Source of the DNA: Novosphingobium sp. SG707
GTDB lineage: Bacteria; Pseudomonadota; Alphaproteobacteria; Sphingomonadales; Sphingomonadaceae
Direction of reading: 5' to 3'
Assembly (NCBI RefSeq): GCF_012275515.1
Contig: NZ_JAAZQL010000005.1
Coordinates: 1 to 64,000, forward strand
Length of the DNA: 64,000 nt
Shown: in pieces, positions 26,086-34,911 of the stretch
How the letters are laid out: every line of letters begins with the position of its first letter
Position numbering within the stretch: position 1 is the stretch's first letter
Notes under the pieces: generated by a model
Database searches by the model: none
What the model was told of the DNA's origin: nothing
The model's input: only the letters and a program-made list of their open reading frames with translations
Made by a program: the position numbers and the translations under genes

Positions 26086-26795
26086 GCCGCTTCTTCCTCC
26101 GTCTGGGGGGGCGCACAGACCTGCGCAATGGTCTTGGCCAGAGCGCGAATGTCGGCCAGAGCGCCGCTGGCCGGAGCATGGGCGGGCAACAGCTTGGCCA
26201 TGGCGACGGCTTCGTTGACCGATTCGTCCTCATGGATCGACCCGATCAGCTTGCCCCCCAGCAGTTCGCGCAGGAAGCTGTTGGCGTTGCGGGCAAAGCG
26301 GCGGGTTTCATCCAGCCGGTTGATGATGAAGGCGGTGTAATCCAGATCGATCAGCGGCGTGCCCGGCACCACCTGCGTCAGCGCGGCCAGACCCAGCGCG
26401 GTGGGCGAAACCGGCACCACCATCAGCGAGGCATGGGGCAGCAGTTGATCGCGCAGCATCGTATCGTCTGCGGCAATATCGGCCACCACGAAAGTGCCGC
26501 CCGAAAAGGGCAGCTCGCCATTGTCGAGCGCATTGGCAAAGGCGGGCGCGTGCGTGGCGCGCCAGCCCTGACGCAGCGACACCCCGCCAATGGTCAGCCC
26601 CTGGTTTTCAGGCGCTTCCAGATCGGGGATCTCGCTGATCGGTTTCAGGCCGAAATAGAGCTTGAGGCTGTCCTGACGGGTCATGTCGATGGCGGTGGCG
26701 CCATGCCCGGCCTCGGCCAGAGCCATGGCCAGATGCGCGGCCACAAAGCTGGTGCCGGCGCCGCCCTTGGGCGAATGGCAAAGGATCAGCGGCAT
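26082..26795 (-). CDS. bcsQ: Cellulose biosynthesis ATPase BcsQ
   Basis: A ParA/MinD-like ATPase of 237 residues with deviant Walker A SPKGGAGTS near the start and the strand-switch regions FVVADIA and LMVVPVSPTALGL. BcsQ localises and supports the cellulose synthase at the pole in enterobacteria. The gene is second in the operon; its ATG overlaps the stop of the BcsR-like gene, and its stop overlaps the GTG of bcsAB. Confidence 0.88.
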   Translation of the reverse strand: MPLILCHSPKGGAGTSFVAAHLAMALAEAGHGATAIDMTRQDSLKLYFGLKPISEIPDLEAPENQGLTIGGVSLRQGWRATHAPAFANALDNGELPFSGGTFVVADIAADDTMLRDQLLPHASLMVVPVSPTALGLAALTQVVPGTPLIDLDYTAFIINRLDETRRFARNANSFLRELLGGKLIGSIHEDESVNEAVAMAKLLPAHAPASGALADIRALAKTIAQVCAPPQTEEEAA

Positions 26796-27199
26796 CAGAG
26801 CTTTCCTTGTTCGATTTGCTGGGCCAGCTTTTGCAGCAGGGCATGGACATCGCCGGGCGCATCCTCGGTGTTCTGGCCGCCATAGCGGGCGAACAGGCTG
26901 CTCAGATCCTTGGAGGCCGGTGCTGCATCGCCGCCCGATGCTTCGCTTTCGGGACGGGCAGGCGCGATCGCGGCCAGCGTGGCCGCCGGGGCAGGGGTCG
27001 CCGCTGTGGTTGCGGCATTGGCGGTGATCGCCACCTCGCCATGATCCTCGGCCGGAGGAGCGTTGAGGATGCGCGGATCGTGGATCAGCGTTTCAAACAG
27101 GGGCCAGAGCTCGACATCGCTGAAGCGATCCGCAAATTCCTGGTAATGGAAGTCCCGCTTGCCCAATTTGGCCAGCAGATTGGCCACGTCCTTACGCAT
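26795..27199 (-). CDS. BcsR/BcsP-like cellulose biosynthesis protein
   Basis: The 134-residue protein has an N-terminal helical segment (DVANLLAKLGKRDFHYQEF, then LWPLFETLI) that resembles BcsR/YhjR, a small regulator that partners BcsQ. An Ala/Pro/Thr-rich disordered middle leads to a conserved-looking tail with LSSLFARYGG and LLQKLAQQIEQ. First gene of the bcs operon, with GGGGTC before the ATG. The 120 bp upstream must hold the operon promoter. Family assignment rests on the N-terminal similarity and context. Confidence 0.7.
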   Translation of the reverse strand: MRKDVANLLAKLGKRDFHYQEFADRFSDVELWPLFETLIHDPRILNAPPAEDHGEVAITANAATTAATPAPAATLAAIAPARPESEASGGDAAPASKDLSSLFARYGGQNTEDAPGDVHALLQKLAQQIEQGKL

Positions 27200-27319
27200 G
27201 AATCGACCCCTAGGTTTGTTCCCGTATAAACCTGCACGTAATTGGTTAACAAACGCTAACTTTGAGGCGTTCCTGGCGCGAGTTTCTTGGGAAACCGGGG
27301 TTTTTCGGGGGGTAAATTC

Positions 27320-29599
27320 TTAATGGGGACGAATCAGAAGCTCGGCCCGCAGGCTTTCGATCAGGCCCGAATCGGCTGTCAGCTTGTCCTGCTCCTCGTC
27401 GAGAATCGCCTGAAACAGGGCGTTGACCATCCTTGCCGTTTCCTGCGGGTCGATGGCGCCGGGGGCGGTGGAGTTTAACAGATCGACCATGCGCGTGGCG
27501 CCGTGTAGCCGCCCCATCAAGTAATCATGTTCGCGATAGGCGCGGCTGAAGAAAGCGGCAAAGTGATGAAATTCTTCGCCTTTCAAACGGCGCGACAGGC
27601 CCGTGGCGCTTGTCCCCCCCGCCACATCGCGCGGCGATATGCGGTCAATCTTGACCGGGTTCATCTCGGCCTCGCCCTGTCCGCGCGTCAGCGTCAGCGT
27701 GGCCAGATCGTAAAAGGCAAAGCCCAGATAGGCCAGCAGCATCACCTGTCCCAGCGCGGCCGGGAGATGGCGGATCGCCTCGACCAGCAGCGCATCGATC
27801 CGCGCGTCCAGTTGGGGCAGCGCGCCCGCCGCTGCCATTTCGCGCAGCACTTCGCCCGGATTAACCAGCACGTGCCCCGAATCGACCGGGATCGGCGAGG
27901 CCATGCTCAGCGCCAGCGACAGCCCCTGCCATGCCGCATCGCGCGCGATGCCGTGATGATGGGCCGAAACATCGCTCAATTCCTCGCGCGCTTCCTCCAA
28001 CCGGCGGATCAGATGGCGCATCCGGCGCAGGCGAAATCCGCTGTCATGGCTGCGCAGGAAGTCCTGCATCTCGCTCGACATGCTTTGCCCGGCGGTGCCT
28101 CTGGGGCGCAGATTGGCATGGGCCCAGCGGCCCAGCGCATGGCGGATCGCCGCGCCGGACTGCTCCGCAGGCGCCGCCATCGGCCCCTCAGGGGTTAACG
28201 CCTGCGCCAGCGCGTCCAGCGTGATCTCCAGCTTCATCCGCGCATAGGCCTGATAGGCAAACCCGGCCTGTTCGACGGCGGCGGCATGGGAAGCCTGACG
28301 CCATGCCGCCATCTGGACCCCATCGGGGCAGGTGTTGAGCACATCGCGCCCCAGCGCCAGACGAACCGAGGCCTCCACCTCGGGCTGGATCGCGGCCATG
28401 ATCTGTCGCACGCGGGCCATGTCCGCCGATTGGCGGGCCAGAGCCTCCAGATTGTCGCGGATCGGCTGTTCGCGCGGGATGGTGGAAATCGCGCGAAAGA
28501 TGACACTGAAAAAGCCCGGCGCGCCGGTGGGCCGGACGTTGGCAACCGCGTCCTGCGTGGGGTCGATATAGAGCAGGCGGCGGTCCACCTCGCGCTCGGC
28601 CGGGCGCGAGGGCAGGGCGGCGATGGCTTGCGCAAAGGGTGCGTTGACGAGGATCGAACCATCCATCAACGCCGCCTCATTCACGGTCCCGGCGGCGAAA
28701 TGGGCGGGCAGCACGCGCGAGAGAAAGGCGCTGCGCCCGCTCCATACCTCGTCGCGTTCGGCCATCAGCCGGTCGATTTCGACTGGCAGCAGCGGCGGGA
28801 ATGCGCCCGGAAAACTGGCCGAGGCGCGCGCGGCAAAGACCAGTTCGGGCAAGGCCGCCAGCACCCCGTATCCGGCATGGGCGCGAAAGCTGATGTCCAC
28901 GCGATGTTCGCGTTCCTCGACCCATGGCGGGCTGTGCAGCGCGACTTTCTCGGGGTGGCCCGCATAATCGGTGGCGGTGGTGAACAGGTCGAGCGGATGG
29001 CCGCGGGGCAGGAGCGGCACCCCGCAGGCGCCGCCCGCCATGGCATCGAGCGCCTCGGCGATCAGGCGGGAAAAGCCGATCCCGCTGAACGGCGCCTCGA
29101 ACCAGCGCGAGCGCACCAGCCGGTTGAGCTTGGCCCTGATCTCGTCCTCAATGGCCGATGAAGTGTGCGATATGGGCGAGGTGCGCGTCAGCAGCATTCG
29201 CACCAGAGGCACCGCCCATTGCTTGGCAAAGCCGGTCCAGCCCTGATCGTCGGCATCGAGCAGGCAGTCGATATCGGCCCGCTCCAGCCACAGGCGGGTC
29301 AGCGGCTCGAGCGATTGTCCGCTGTGGATGGCCTGGGCCAGAAACACGCCGTTGAGGCCCCCCGCGCTGGCCCCGGCGACAATATCGGGCAGCACCCGCA
29401 ATTGGGTGGCCGTGCGATCCGCGATGGCGTTCAGCAGGTCGGCATAGATCCGCTCGCTGGGCAAAAGATTGTCGGGGCTGTGGCGCAGGCGGCTGGCGCG
29501 GGCCAGCTTCCACACCTCCTTGGTCACGCCATGCATGTAAACCGCGAGGCTGATGCCCCCGTAACAGACCAGAGCGAGACGGAGCTCTTTATGACGCAT
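27320..29599 (-). CDS. Patatin-like phospholipase with DUF3376 region
   Basis: A 759-residue lipid acyl hydrolase. The N-terminal patatin domain shows the oxyanion GG near LVCYGGISLAVYM and the nucleophile elbow GASAGG. The catalytic Asp is in MDGSILVNAPF. The long C-terminal helical region, with LRRMRHLIRRLEEAREEL, corresponds to the patatin-like DUF3376 extension. There is no signal peptide, so it probably acts in the cytoplasm or at the inner membrane. It lies on the same strand as and upstream of the bcs operon, but the 120 bp gap suggests separate transcription. Confidence 0.85.
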   Translation of the reverse strand: MRHKELRLALVCYGGISLAVYMHGVTKEVWKLARASRLRHSPDNLLPSERIYADLLNAIADRTATQLRVLPDIVAGASAGGLNGVFLAQAIHSGQSLEPLTRLWLERADIDCLLDADDQGWTGFAKQWAVPLVRMLLTRTSPISHTSSAIEDEIRAKLNRLVRSRWFEAPFSGIGFSRLIAEALDAMAGGACGVPLLPRGHPLDLFTTATDYAGHPEKVALHSPPWVEEREHRVDISFRAHAGYGVLAALPELVFAARASASFPGAFPPLLPVEIDRLMAERDEVWSGRSAFLSRVLPAHFAAGTVNEAALMDGSILVNAPFAQAIAALPSRPAEREVDRRLLYIDPTQDAVANVRPTGAPGFFSVIFRAISTIPREQPIRDNLEALARQSADMARVRQIMAAIQPEVEASVRLALGRDVLNTCPDGVQMAAWRQASHAAAVEQAGFAYQAYARMKLEITLDALAQALTPEGPMAAPAEQSGAAIRHALGRWAHANLRPRGTAGQSMSSEMQDFLRSHDSGFRLRRMRHLIRRLEEAREELSDVSAHHHGIARDAAWQGLSLALSMASPIPVDSGHVLVNPGEVLREMAAAGALPQLDARIDALLVEAIRHLPAALGQVMLLAYLGFAFYDLATLTLTRGQGEAEMNPVKIDRISPRDVAGGTSATGLSRRLKGEEFHHFAAFFSRAYREHDYLMGRLHGATRMVDLLNSTAPGAIDPQETARMVNALFQAILDEEQDKLTADSGLIESLRAELLIRPH

Positions 29600-29639
29600 G
29601 GGTCACTGTCTGCGCCGAATAGGGTTTACTGGCAAGCGG

Positions 29640-30287
29640 CTATAGGTCTTTGTAGGCTGGCAGCCCCAATTGCCAGCGGATCGCGGCAAAGCGCAGGATC
29701 AGCCCGCCCAGAAAGCCCACCCCCATCGCCAGCCCGCCATGCGCCCCCATGCTGACCAGCGCGACATAGGAGCCCGCCGCCAGCGCCGCCGCCGTCACAT
29801 AGATTTCGGGCCGCAACACGATCGAGGGCACCCCCGCCAGCATATCGCGGAAAATCCCGCCCATGCACGCCGTCACCACCCCCATGATCGCGGCGGGCAG
29901 CGGCGGTATGCCCAAGGACAGCGCCTTGGCCGCGCCAAACACGCTGTAGGCAGCAAGCCCGATCCCGTCGAACCATTCCAGCGCCTGTTCGGGCCAGATC
30001 CGGCGCGGCGTGAACCACACCAGCAGCGCCGCGCCCAGACAGATCGCAATCGGCGCGGACCGATGCATCCAGAACACCGGCGCCCCGATCAGCACATCGC
30101 GCAAGGTGCCCCCGCCAACGCCCGTGATCGCGCCAAAGAACATGAAAGTGACCAGCGTCTTGCGCATCCGCGCCGCCGCCAGCGCGCCCGAGAGAGCAAA
30201 AACGGCCGTGGCCGCCATATCCAGCCATGGCATCAGCCATGCCGAGGCATCCACAACAGGCTGAACAGAGAGGGATGTGGGCACCAT
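29640..30287 (-). CDS. TRIC/UPF0126 family cation channel
   Basis: About 215 residues form seven hydrophobic helices in two inverted repeats. Each repeat carries the kinked glycine motif: GAITGVGGGTLRDVLIG and ACMGGIFRDMLAGVP. This is the prokaryotic trimeric intracellular cation channel family (YadS-like), probably a monovalent cation channel of the inner membrane. The Met at 30287 is chosen; an ATG at 30305 is also possible. The same frame stays open far upstream, antisense to the transporter gene, but without protein-like content. Confidence 0.85.
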   Translation of the reverse strand: MVPTSLSVQPVVDASAWLMPWLDMAATAVFALSGALAAARMRKTLVTFMFFGAITGVGGGTLRDVLIGAPVFWMHRSAPIAICLGAALLVWFTPRRIWPEQALEWFDGIGLAAYSVFGAAKALSLGIPPLPAAIMGVVTACMGGIFRDMLAGVPSIVLRPEIYVTAAALAAGSYVALVSMGAHGGLAMGVGFLGGLILRFAAIRWQLGLPAYKDL

Positions 30288-30315
30288 TCGTCGCTTTTTC
30301 GTCATGCCGGGGCAT

Positions 30316-30333
30316 TTTGCAAGCGTATGCGTG
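30316..30333 (+). promoter_or_regulatory. Operator-like repeat, copy 1
   Basis: TTTGCAAGCGTATGCGTG, closely matching a second copy 74 bp downstream. The imperfect dyad and TTGCAA half-site resemble LacI-family operators. It lies between the divergent TRIC and MFS sugar transporter genes. Confidence 0.4.
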
Positions 30334-30389
30334 GCGGCCAGACGCTTGACAGCGTTGTCGATATTGCCGAGGGCTAGGTCAATTGGCGC

Positions 30390-30407
30390 TTTGCAAACGT
30401 ATATGTG
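30390..30407 (+). promoter_or_regulatory. Operator-like repeat, copy 2
   Basis: TTTGCAAACGTATATGTG, 15 of 18 bases identical to the copy at 30316, on the same strand. It ends 78 bp before the MFS transporter start. Two copies suggest looping or cooperative binding by a sugar-responsive regulator. Confidence 0.4.
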
Positions 30408-30485
30408 CGGCCGCGCCATTGCTGCAACGGGATCTGTCGATATGACAGGCGCACAAAGGCACAAGAGGAGGGGGAATTTACGCCC

Positions 30486-31787
30486 ATGGCATTGGCTCCA
30501 GACACCAAAGGCAGCGCGCAAGCGGGCCAGAATATCGACGCACCCGAATTGCGCCTGTTTGTCATGGCGCTGTTCTTCATCTTCGGCGGCATCACCAGCC
30601 TGAATGACGTGATCATTCCCAAGCTGAAGGAACTCTTCACGCTGAATTACACCCAGGCGATGCTGGTGCAGTTCTGCTTCTTCACCGCCTATGCGCTGAT
30701 CGGCCTGCCCGGTGCCGCGCTGGTCAAGCGGATTGGCTATATGCGCGGCGCGGTGGCGGGGCTGCTCACGATGATGGTGGGCTGCCTGCTCTTCATCCCG
30801 GCGTCCAAAAGCGCGACCTATGCGATCTTCCTTGCCGCTCTCTTCGTGCTGGCCAGCGGCGTGGTGGTGGTGCAGGTCGTCACCAATCCGCTGATCTCGC
30901 TGCTTGGCCCCGCCAAGACGGCGCACAGCCGCCTGACCTTTGCGCAGGCTTTCAACAGCCTTGGCACGGTGATCTTCCCGCTGGTGGGCGCGCCGATCAT
31001 CCTTGGCAAGCTCAAGGATGTGAAGGTCGAGGACCTGACCGGTCCGGCGCTTGACGCCTATCGCATGGCCGAGACACAGCATGTGGTGAACACCTACACC
31101 GCTCTGGCCGCCGCGCTGGCGCTGGTGGCCGCTGTGGTGTGGTTCAACCGCAACCGCCTCAAGGGCGAGCAGCATGAGCAGACCTCGCTGGCCGCCGGTT
31201 TCGCGCTGCTTTCGGAAAAGCGTTTCGGTCTGGGCGCGCTTTGCATCTTCCTCTATGTCGGCGCGGAAGTGTCGATCGGTTCGCTGATCGTCAATTATCT
31301 CAAGCAGCCCGCCGTGCTGGGCCTGACGGATGCGGGCGCTGGCGCCTATATTCCCTATTACTGGGCGGGTGCGCTGGTGGGCCGTTTTGCAGGGTCTGCA
31401 TTGCTGCGCGTGGTTTCGCCGGGCAAGGTGCTGACCTTCAACGCGATTGGCGCGATTGCGCTGATCCTGATTTCCACCAACACGCATGGGTCGGTCGCGG
31501 CCTACAGCCTGCTGCTGATTGGCCTGATGAACTCGATCATGTTCCCCACCATCTTCAGCCTTGCCTGCGAAGGGCTTGGCCCCAAGGCGGCGGACGGTTC
31601 GGGCATCATCAACATCGCCATTTTCGGCGGCGCGGTGGTGCCTCTGGCCACGGGCGCGATTGCCGACGGCATGGGCAGCCTTGCTCTGTCGCTGGCGCTG
31701 CCCGCGATCTGCTATGCGGTGATCGCCTATTTCGGCTGGTTTGCGCGCAAGCCCGCCGAAGCGGTCGATGCGGAAGCCTTCGCCTGA
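30486..31787 (+). CDS. FucP/GluP-type sugar:H+ symporter (MFS)
   Basis: This 433-residue, 12-helix permease belongs to the fucose/glucose-galactose family of the major facilitator superfamily. Markers include FFIFGGITSLNDVIIPKLKELF in helix 1, VTNPLISLLGPAKTAHSRLTFAQAFNSLGT in the middle, and LMNSIMFPTIFSLACEGLGP near the end. The ATG at 30486 follows GAGGAGGG; upstream in-frame codons are not protein-like. Likely substrates are glucose, galactose or fucose. No sugar catabolic genes are adjacent, but twin operator-like repeats precede it. Confidence 0.9.
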   Translation: MALAPDTKGSAQAGQNIDAPELRLFVMALFFIFGGITSLNDVIIPKLKELFTLNYTQAMLVQFCFFTAYALIGLPGAALVKRIGYMRGAVAGLLTMMVGCLLFIPASKSATYAIFLAALFVLASGVVVVQVVTNPLISLLGPAKTAHSRLTFAQAFNSLGTVIFPLVGAPIILGKLKDVKVEDLTGPALDAYRMAETQHVVNTYTALAAALALVAAVVWFNRNRLKGEQHEQTSLAAGFALLSEKRFGLGALCIFLYVGAEVSIGSLIVNYLKQPAVLGLTDAGAGAYIPYYWAGALVGRFAGSALLRVVSPGKVLTFNAIGAIALILISTNTHGSVAAYSLLLIGLMNSIMFPTIFSLACEGLGPKAADGSGIINIAIFGGAVVPLATGAIADGMGSLALSLALPAICYAVIAYFGWFARKPAEAVDAEAFA

Positions 31788-31836
31788 TGCTTTGATCCTG
31801 CGCCAGCCCCAACCGGCGCAGATTACCGGACACAAC

Positions 31837-31876
31837 AAAAAGGGCGGCGGAACCATCCCGGTTCCGCCGCCCTTTT
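31837..31876. terminator. Bidirectional intrinsic terminator
   Basis: AAAAAGGGCGGCGGAACC and its complement GGTTCCGCCGCCCTTTT flank a short loop, with a T-run on both strands. It serves both the sugar transporter and the convergent DEAD-box helicase. Confidence 0.9.
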
Positions 31877-31895
31877 GTTTGAAGGCCTATCAGGC

Positions 31896-33701
31896 TCAGT
31901 CGCGGCCGCGCGGGCCCTTGCCCTTGAAGCCGCCGCCAAAGCCGCCCTTGCCGCCGCCCGCAGGCTTGGGGCGATAGGGCTTCACGCCATTGGGGTGCTG
32001 GGCATGGCCCTCGCTGTGCGGAGGACGGCGCGCGCCGGGCGCATGGCGGCCCTTGCGGTGCTCGCGGGCCTGTTCGCGCGGGCCGGTGACGCTGGGCTCG
32101 ATATTGACACCGGCCTCATCGTCGCTGCCCGGAATGGCGGTGCGCGCCACGGCATTGCCGAAACGGTCGGCCAGATTGCGCGGGATCTGCACAAAGGTCT
32201 CGTTCGCGCCGATGCGGATCGCGCCGATTTCGCCGCGCGTGACATGGCCGCGGCGGCACAGCAGCGGCAGGATCCAGCGCGGATCGGCGTTCTGCTGACG
32301 ACCGATGTCGATGCGGAACCAGGCCACATCCTCGAAACCGGCGCGGTGATGGGCCTGACGGATATTGTCCGGGGCCGAAGCGATCAGTTCCTCGGGCTGG
32401 GGCAGCGAGGCGCGATGCGCGCGCACCAGCGCCAGCGCCAGATCCTGCGCGCTGCGCTGGCCCAGCAGTTCCTCGGCAATGGCCAGATCCTCGGCATCAT
32501 CCTCGGCATCGACCGGGGCCAGCAGCTTGTCGAGCAGGCGCTGGCGGTCGGCGGTGCGGATGGCTTCGGGGCTGGGCACTTCGGTCCATTCCGCCTCGAT
32601 CCGCGCGCCGCGCAGCATCATTTCCACCCGGCGACGGCGCGGGAAGGGAACGATGAGAACAGCGGTGCCCTTCTTGCCCGCGCGGCCGGTGCGGCCCGAG
32701 CGGTGCTGAAGCGTTTCGGCGTCACGCGGGATTTCCACATGGACCACCAGCGTCAGATTGGGCAGGTCGATGCCGCGCGCGGCAACGTCGGTGGCGACGC
32801 AAACGCGGGCGCGGCGGTCCCGCAGAGCCTGAAGCGCATTGTTGCGCTCGTTCTGGCTGTGCTCGCCCGACAGGGCCACGGCGGCAAAACCGCGCTCGAC
32901 CAGCGTGGCGTGCAGGTGGCGCACATTGTCGCGCGTGGCGCAGAACAGGATCGCGGTGTCGGCCTCATGGAAACGCAGCAGGTTGACCACGGCATGTTCG
33001 ATATCGGCCGGGGCCACGGTCATCACCTGATAGGCGATGTCGCCATGGCCGCGGTTTTCACCCACGGTCGAAATGCGCAGCGCGTCGCGCTGATAGCGGC
33101 GGGCCAGCGCCACGATCTGACCCGGCATCGTGGCCGAGAACAGCAGCGTGCGGCGGGTTTCGGGCGTGGCTTCAAGGATCTGTTCCAGATCCTCGCGGAA
33201 GCCCATGTCGAGCATTTCGTCGGCTTCGTCCAGCACGATGGCCTTCAGGCCCGACAGGTCAAACGCCCCGCGTTCCAGATGGTCGCGCAGACGGCCCGGC
33301 GTGCCGACCACGATATGCGCGCCAAAGTTGAGCTGGCGACGTTCCTTGACCGGGTCCATCCCGCCCACGCAGGTCACGATCCGCGCACCCGCCTGCGAAT
33401 AGAGCCAGGTCAGCTCGCGGCTGACCTGAAGCGCCAGTTCGCGCGTGGGGGCGATGATGAGCGCGAGCGGATCGCGCGCGGGGGCCAGCGTCTCGCCGCC
33501 GTCCAGCAGGTCATTGGCCATGGCAAGGCCAAAGGCCACCGTCTTGCCCGATCCGGTCTGCGCCGAAACGATGAGGTCGCGGCCATCCGCTTCCTCCTTG
33601 ATGACGCTGGACTGGACCTCGGTCAGCGAGGTGTAGCCCTGCGCCTCAATGGCGCGAAGGATGCAGGGGGCGAGCGTGGCGGGAAGGTTCGATTCGGTCA
33701 T
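31896..33701 (-). CDS. DEAD-box RNA helicase (DbpA/CsdA-like)
   Basis: A 601-residue ATP-dependent RNA helicase. Motifs: Q motif near Gln30, AQTGSGKT 47-54, PTREL 85-89, TPGR 134-137, DEAD 158-161, SAT 189-191, and later ATDVAARGIDLP and HRSGRTGRAG. The segment at about 455-530 (SQDLALALVRAHRASLPQPEEL, then an RRM-like stretch starting DVAWFRIDIGRQ) fits the DbpA-type C-terminal RNA-binding domain. The tail is Gly/Lys/Arg-rich and likely binds RNA without a fixed fold. Probable role is ribosome assembly or cold-shock RNA remodelling. It is monocistronic. Confidence 0.9.
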   Translation of the reverse strand: MTESNLPATLAPCILRAIEAQGYTSLTEVQSSVIKEEADGRDLIVSAQTGSGKTVAFGLAMANDLLDGGETLAPARDPLALIIAPTRELALQVSRELTWLYSQAGARIVTCVGGMDPVKERRQLNFGAHIVVGTPGRLRDHLERGAFDLSGLKAIVLDEADEMLDMGFREDLEQILEATPETRRTLLFSATMPGQIVALARRYQRDALRISTVGENRGHGDIAYQVMTVAPADIEHAVVNLLRFHEADTAILFCATRDNVRHLHATLVERGFAAVALSGEHSQNERNNALQALRDRRARVCVATDVAARGIDLPNLTLVVHVEIPRDAETLQHRSGRTGRAGKKGTAVLIVPFPRRRRVEMMLRGARIEAEWTEVPSPEAIRTADRQRLLDKLLAPVDAEDDAEDLAIAEELLGQRSAQDLALALVRAHRASLPQPEELIASAPDNIRQAHHRAGFEDVAWFRIDIGRQQNADPRWILPLLCRRGHVTRGEIGAIRIGANETFVQIPRNLADRFGNAVARTAIPGSDDEAGVNIEPSVTGPREQAREHRKGRHAPGARRPPHSEGHAQHPNGVKPYRPKPAGGGKGGFGGGFKGKGPRGRD

Positions 33702-33897
33702 GCAAACTCTTGTGGCTCTGCCCCGGTGGGGGCAGGAGGAATGGAAACATTCGGTAGCAGGCCGCCAAAGGGGCCAAAAGAGGGCGCGACAACAGCCAGC
33801 AGCCCGTCATATGGCGCGCCCATAGCGGGAAAATTGCCGTTTGGCTTGTTCTTTTTTTGGGTTGGGCCGAGTCGGGCGGCCCTTGGCGGCACAAAAA

Positions 33898-34902
33898 CTA
33901 GTTTTGGCGGGCAAATTCCTCGATTGTCGCCAGATGGGTGGCAATCTCCGCCTCGCTCAGGAAAGAGCCGGTGAAACTGTTGCGCGCCAGTTGGACGATC
34001 TGCGCTTTGCCAAGGTTGCGCGCATGGGCCACCGCCCGGTAATTTTCGCCAACATAGCCGCCGAAATAGGCCGGATCATCCGAATTGACCGTGGCGTTCA
34101 GCCCCAGATCCAGCATCCGGTCGATCGGATGATCGGCCAGATCGCCCACCACGCATAATTTCAGATTGGAAAGCGGGCAGACGGTCAGCGTCATGCCCGA
34201 TTGCGCCAGACGCTCGACCAGCGCGGGGTCCTCCAGCGCGCGGTTGCCATGGTCGATTCGGTCGACATGCAGCAGGTCGAGCGCCTCATAGACATAGGCG
34301 GGCGGGCCTTCCTCGCCGGCATGGGCCACGCGCTTCAGCCCCGCCTCTCCGGCGGCGGCAAAGACGCGGGCGAATTTCGAAGGCGGATGGCCCAGTTCCG
34401 ACGAATCGAGGCCAACGCCTGCGATCCGGTCCAGCCATTTTTCCGCAGCTTTCCATGTGGCAAAGGCCGCCTCCTCGTCCAGATGGCGCAGAAAGCTCAG
34501 GATCAGTTTGGACGACACTCCCTCGACCGCCGCCATGCCCGAGAGCAGCCCCTCGATCACCACATCGAAGGGAATGCCGCGATCGGTATGGGTTTGCGGA
34601 TCGAAGAAGATTTCGGCGTGGCGCACCCCATCGGAGCGCGCCCGCGCAAAATAGGCGGCGGCCAGATCGTGGAAATCCTGCTCGGTATGCAAGACCTGCG
34701 CCCCGGCATAATAGATGTCGAGAAAGTCTTGAAGGTTCGAGAATTGATAGGCCGCGCGCACGTCCTCGACGCTGGCAAAGGGGATCGCCACCTTGTTGCG
34801 CCGCGCCAGTTCAAACATCAGCTCCGGCTCAAGGCTGCCCTCGATATGCAGGTGGAGTTCGGCCTTGGGGATGCTGGTGATGAAATTGTCGAGGTCGCTC
34901 AT
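33898..34902 (-). CDS. Adenine deaminase (adenosine deaminase superfamily)
   Basis: The enzyme converts adenine to hypoxanthine. The 334-residue protein has the zinc ligands of the family: HLHIEGS near residue 17, the HAGEEGP block, DRIDHG and NSDDPAYFGGY. SNLQDFLDIYY and VNSDDPAYFGGY are typical of the adenine-specific branch, whereas adenosine deaminases have NTDDP. It is the last gene of the purine operon, nine bases after guaD, which also favours a free-base substrate. Adenosine as substrate is the alternative. Confidence 0.82.
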   Translation of the reverse strand: MSDLDNFITSIPKAELHLHIEGSLEPELMFELARRNKVAIPFASVEDVRAAYQFSNLQDFLDIYYAGAQVLHTEQDFHDLAAAYFARARSDGVRHAEIFFDPQTHTDRGIPFDVVIEGLLSGMAAVEGVSSKLILSFLRHLDEEAAFATWKAAEKWLDRIAGVGLDSSELGHPPSKFARVFAAAGEAGLKRVAHAGEEGPPAYVYEALDLLHVDRIDHGNRALEDPALVERLAQSGMTLTVCPLSNLKLCVVGDLADHPIDRMLDLGLNATVNSDDPAYFGGYVGENYRAVAHARNLGKAQIVQLARNSFTGSFLSEAEIATHLATIEEFARQN

Positions 34903-34911
34903 GGCCTGATC

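Noticed and set aside
27230-27260. CtrA-like TTAA sites before the bcs operon
   Set aside because: Spacing between the half-sites is six rather than seven bases and one half-site is mismatched.
30346-30375. TTGACA as a -35 box before the sugar transporter
   Set aside because: No acceptable -10 element at 16-18 bases downstream.
30288-31856. Long N-terminal extension of the TRIC channel frame antisense to the sugar transporter
   Set aside because: The extension is Arg/Gln/His-rich antisense sequence; family homology begins only at about 30287.
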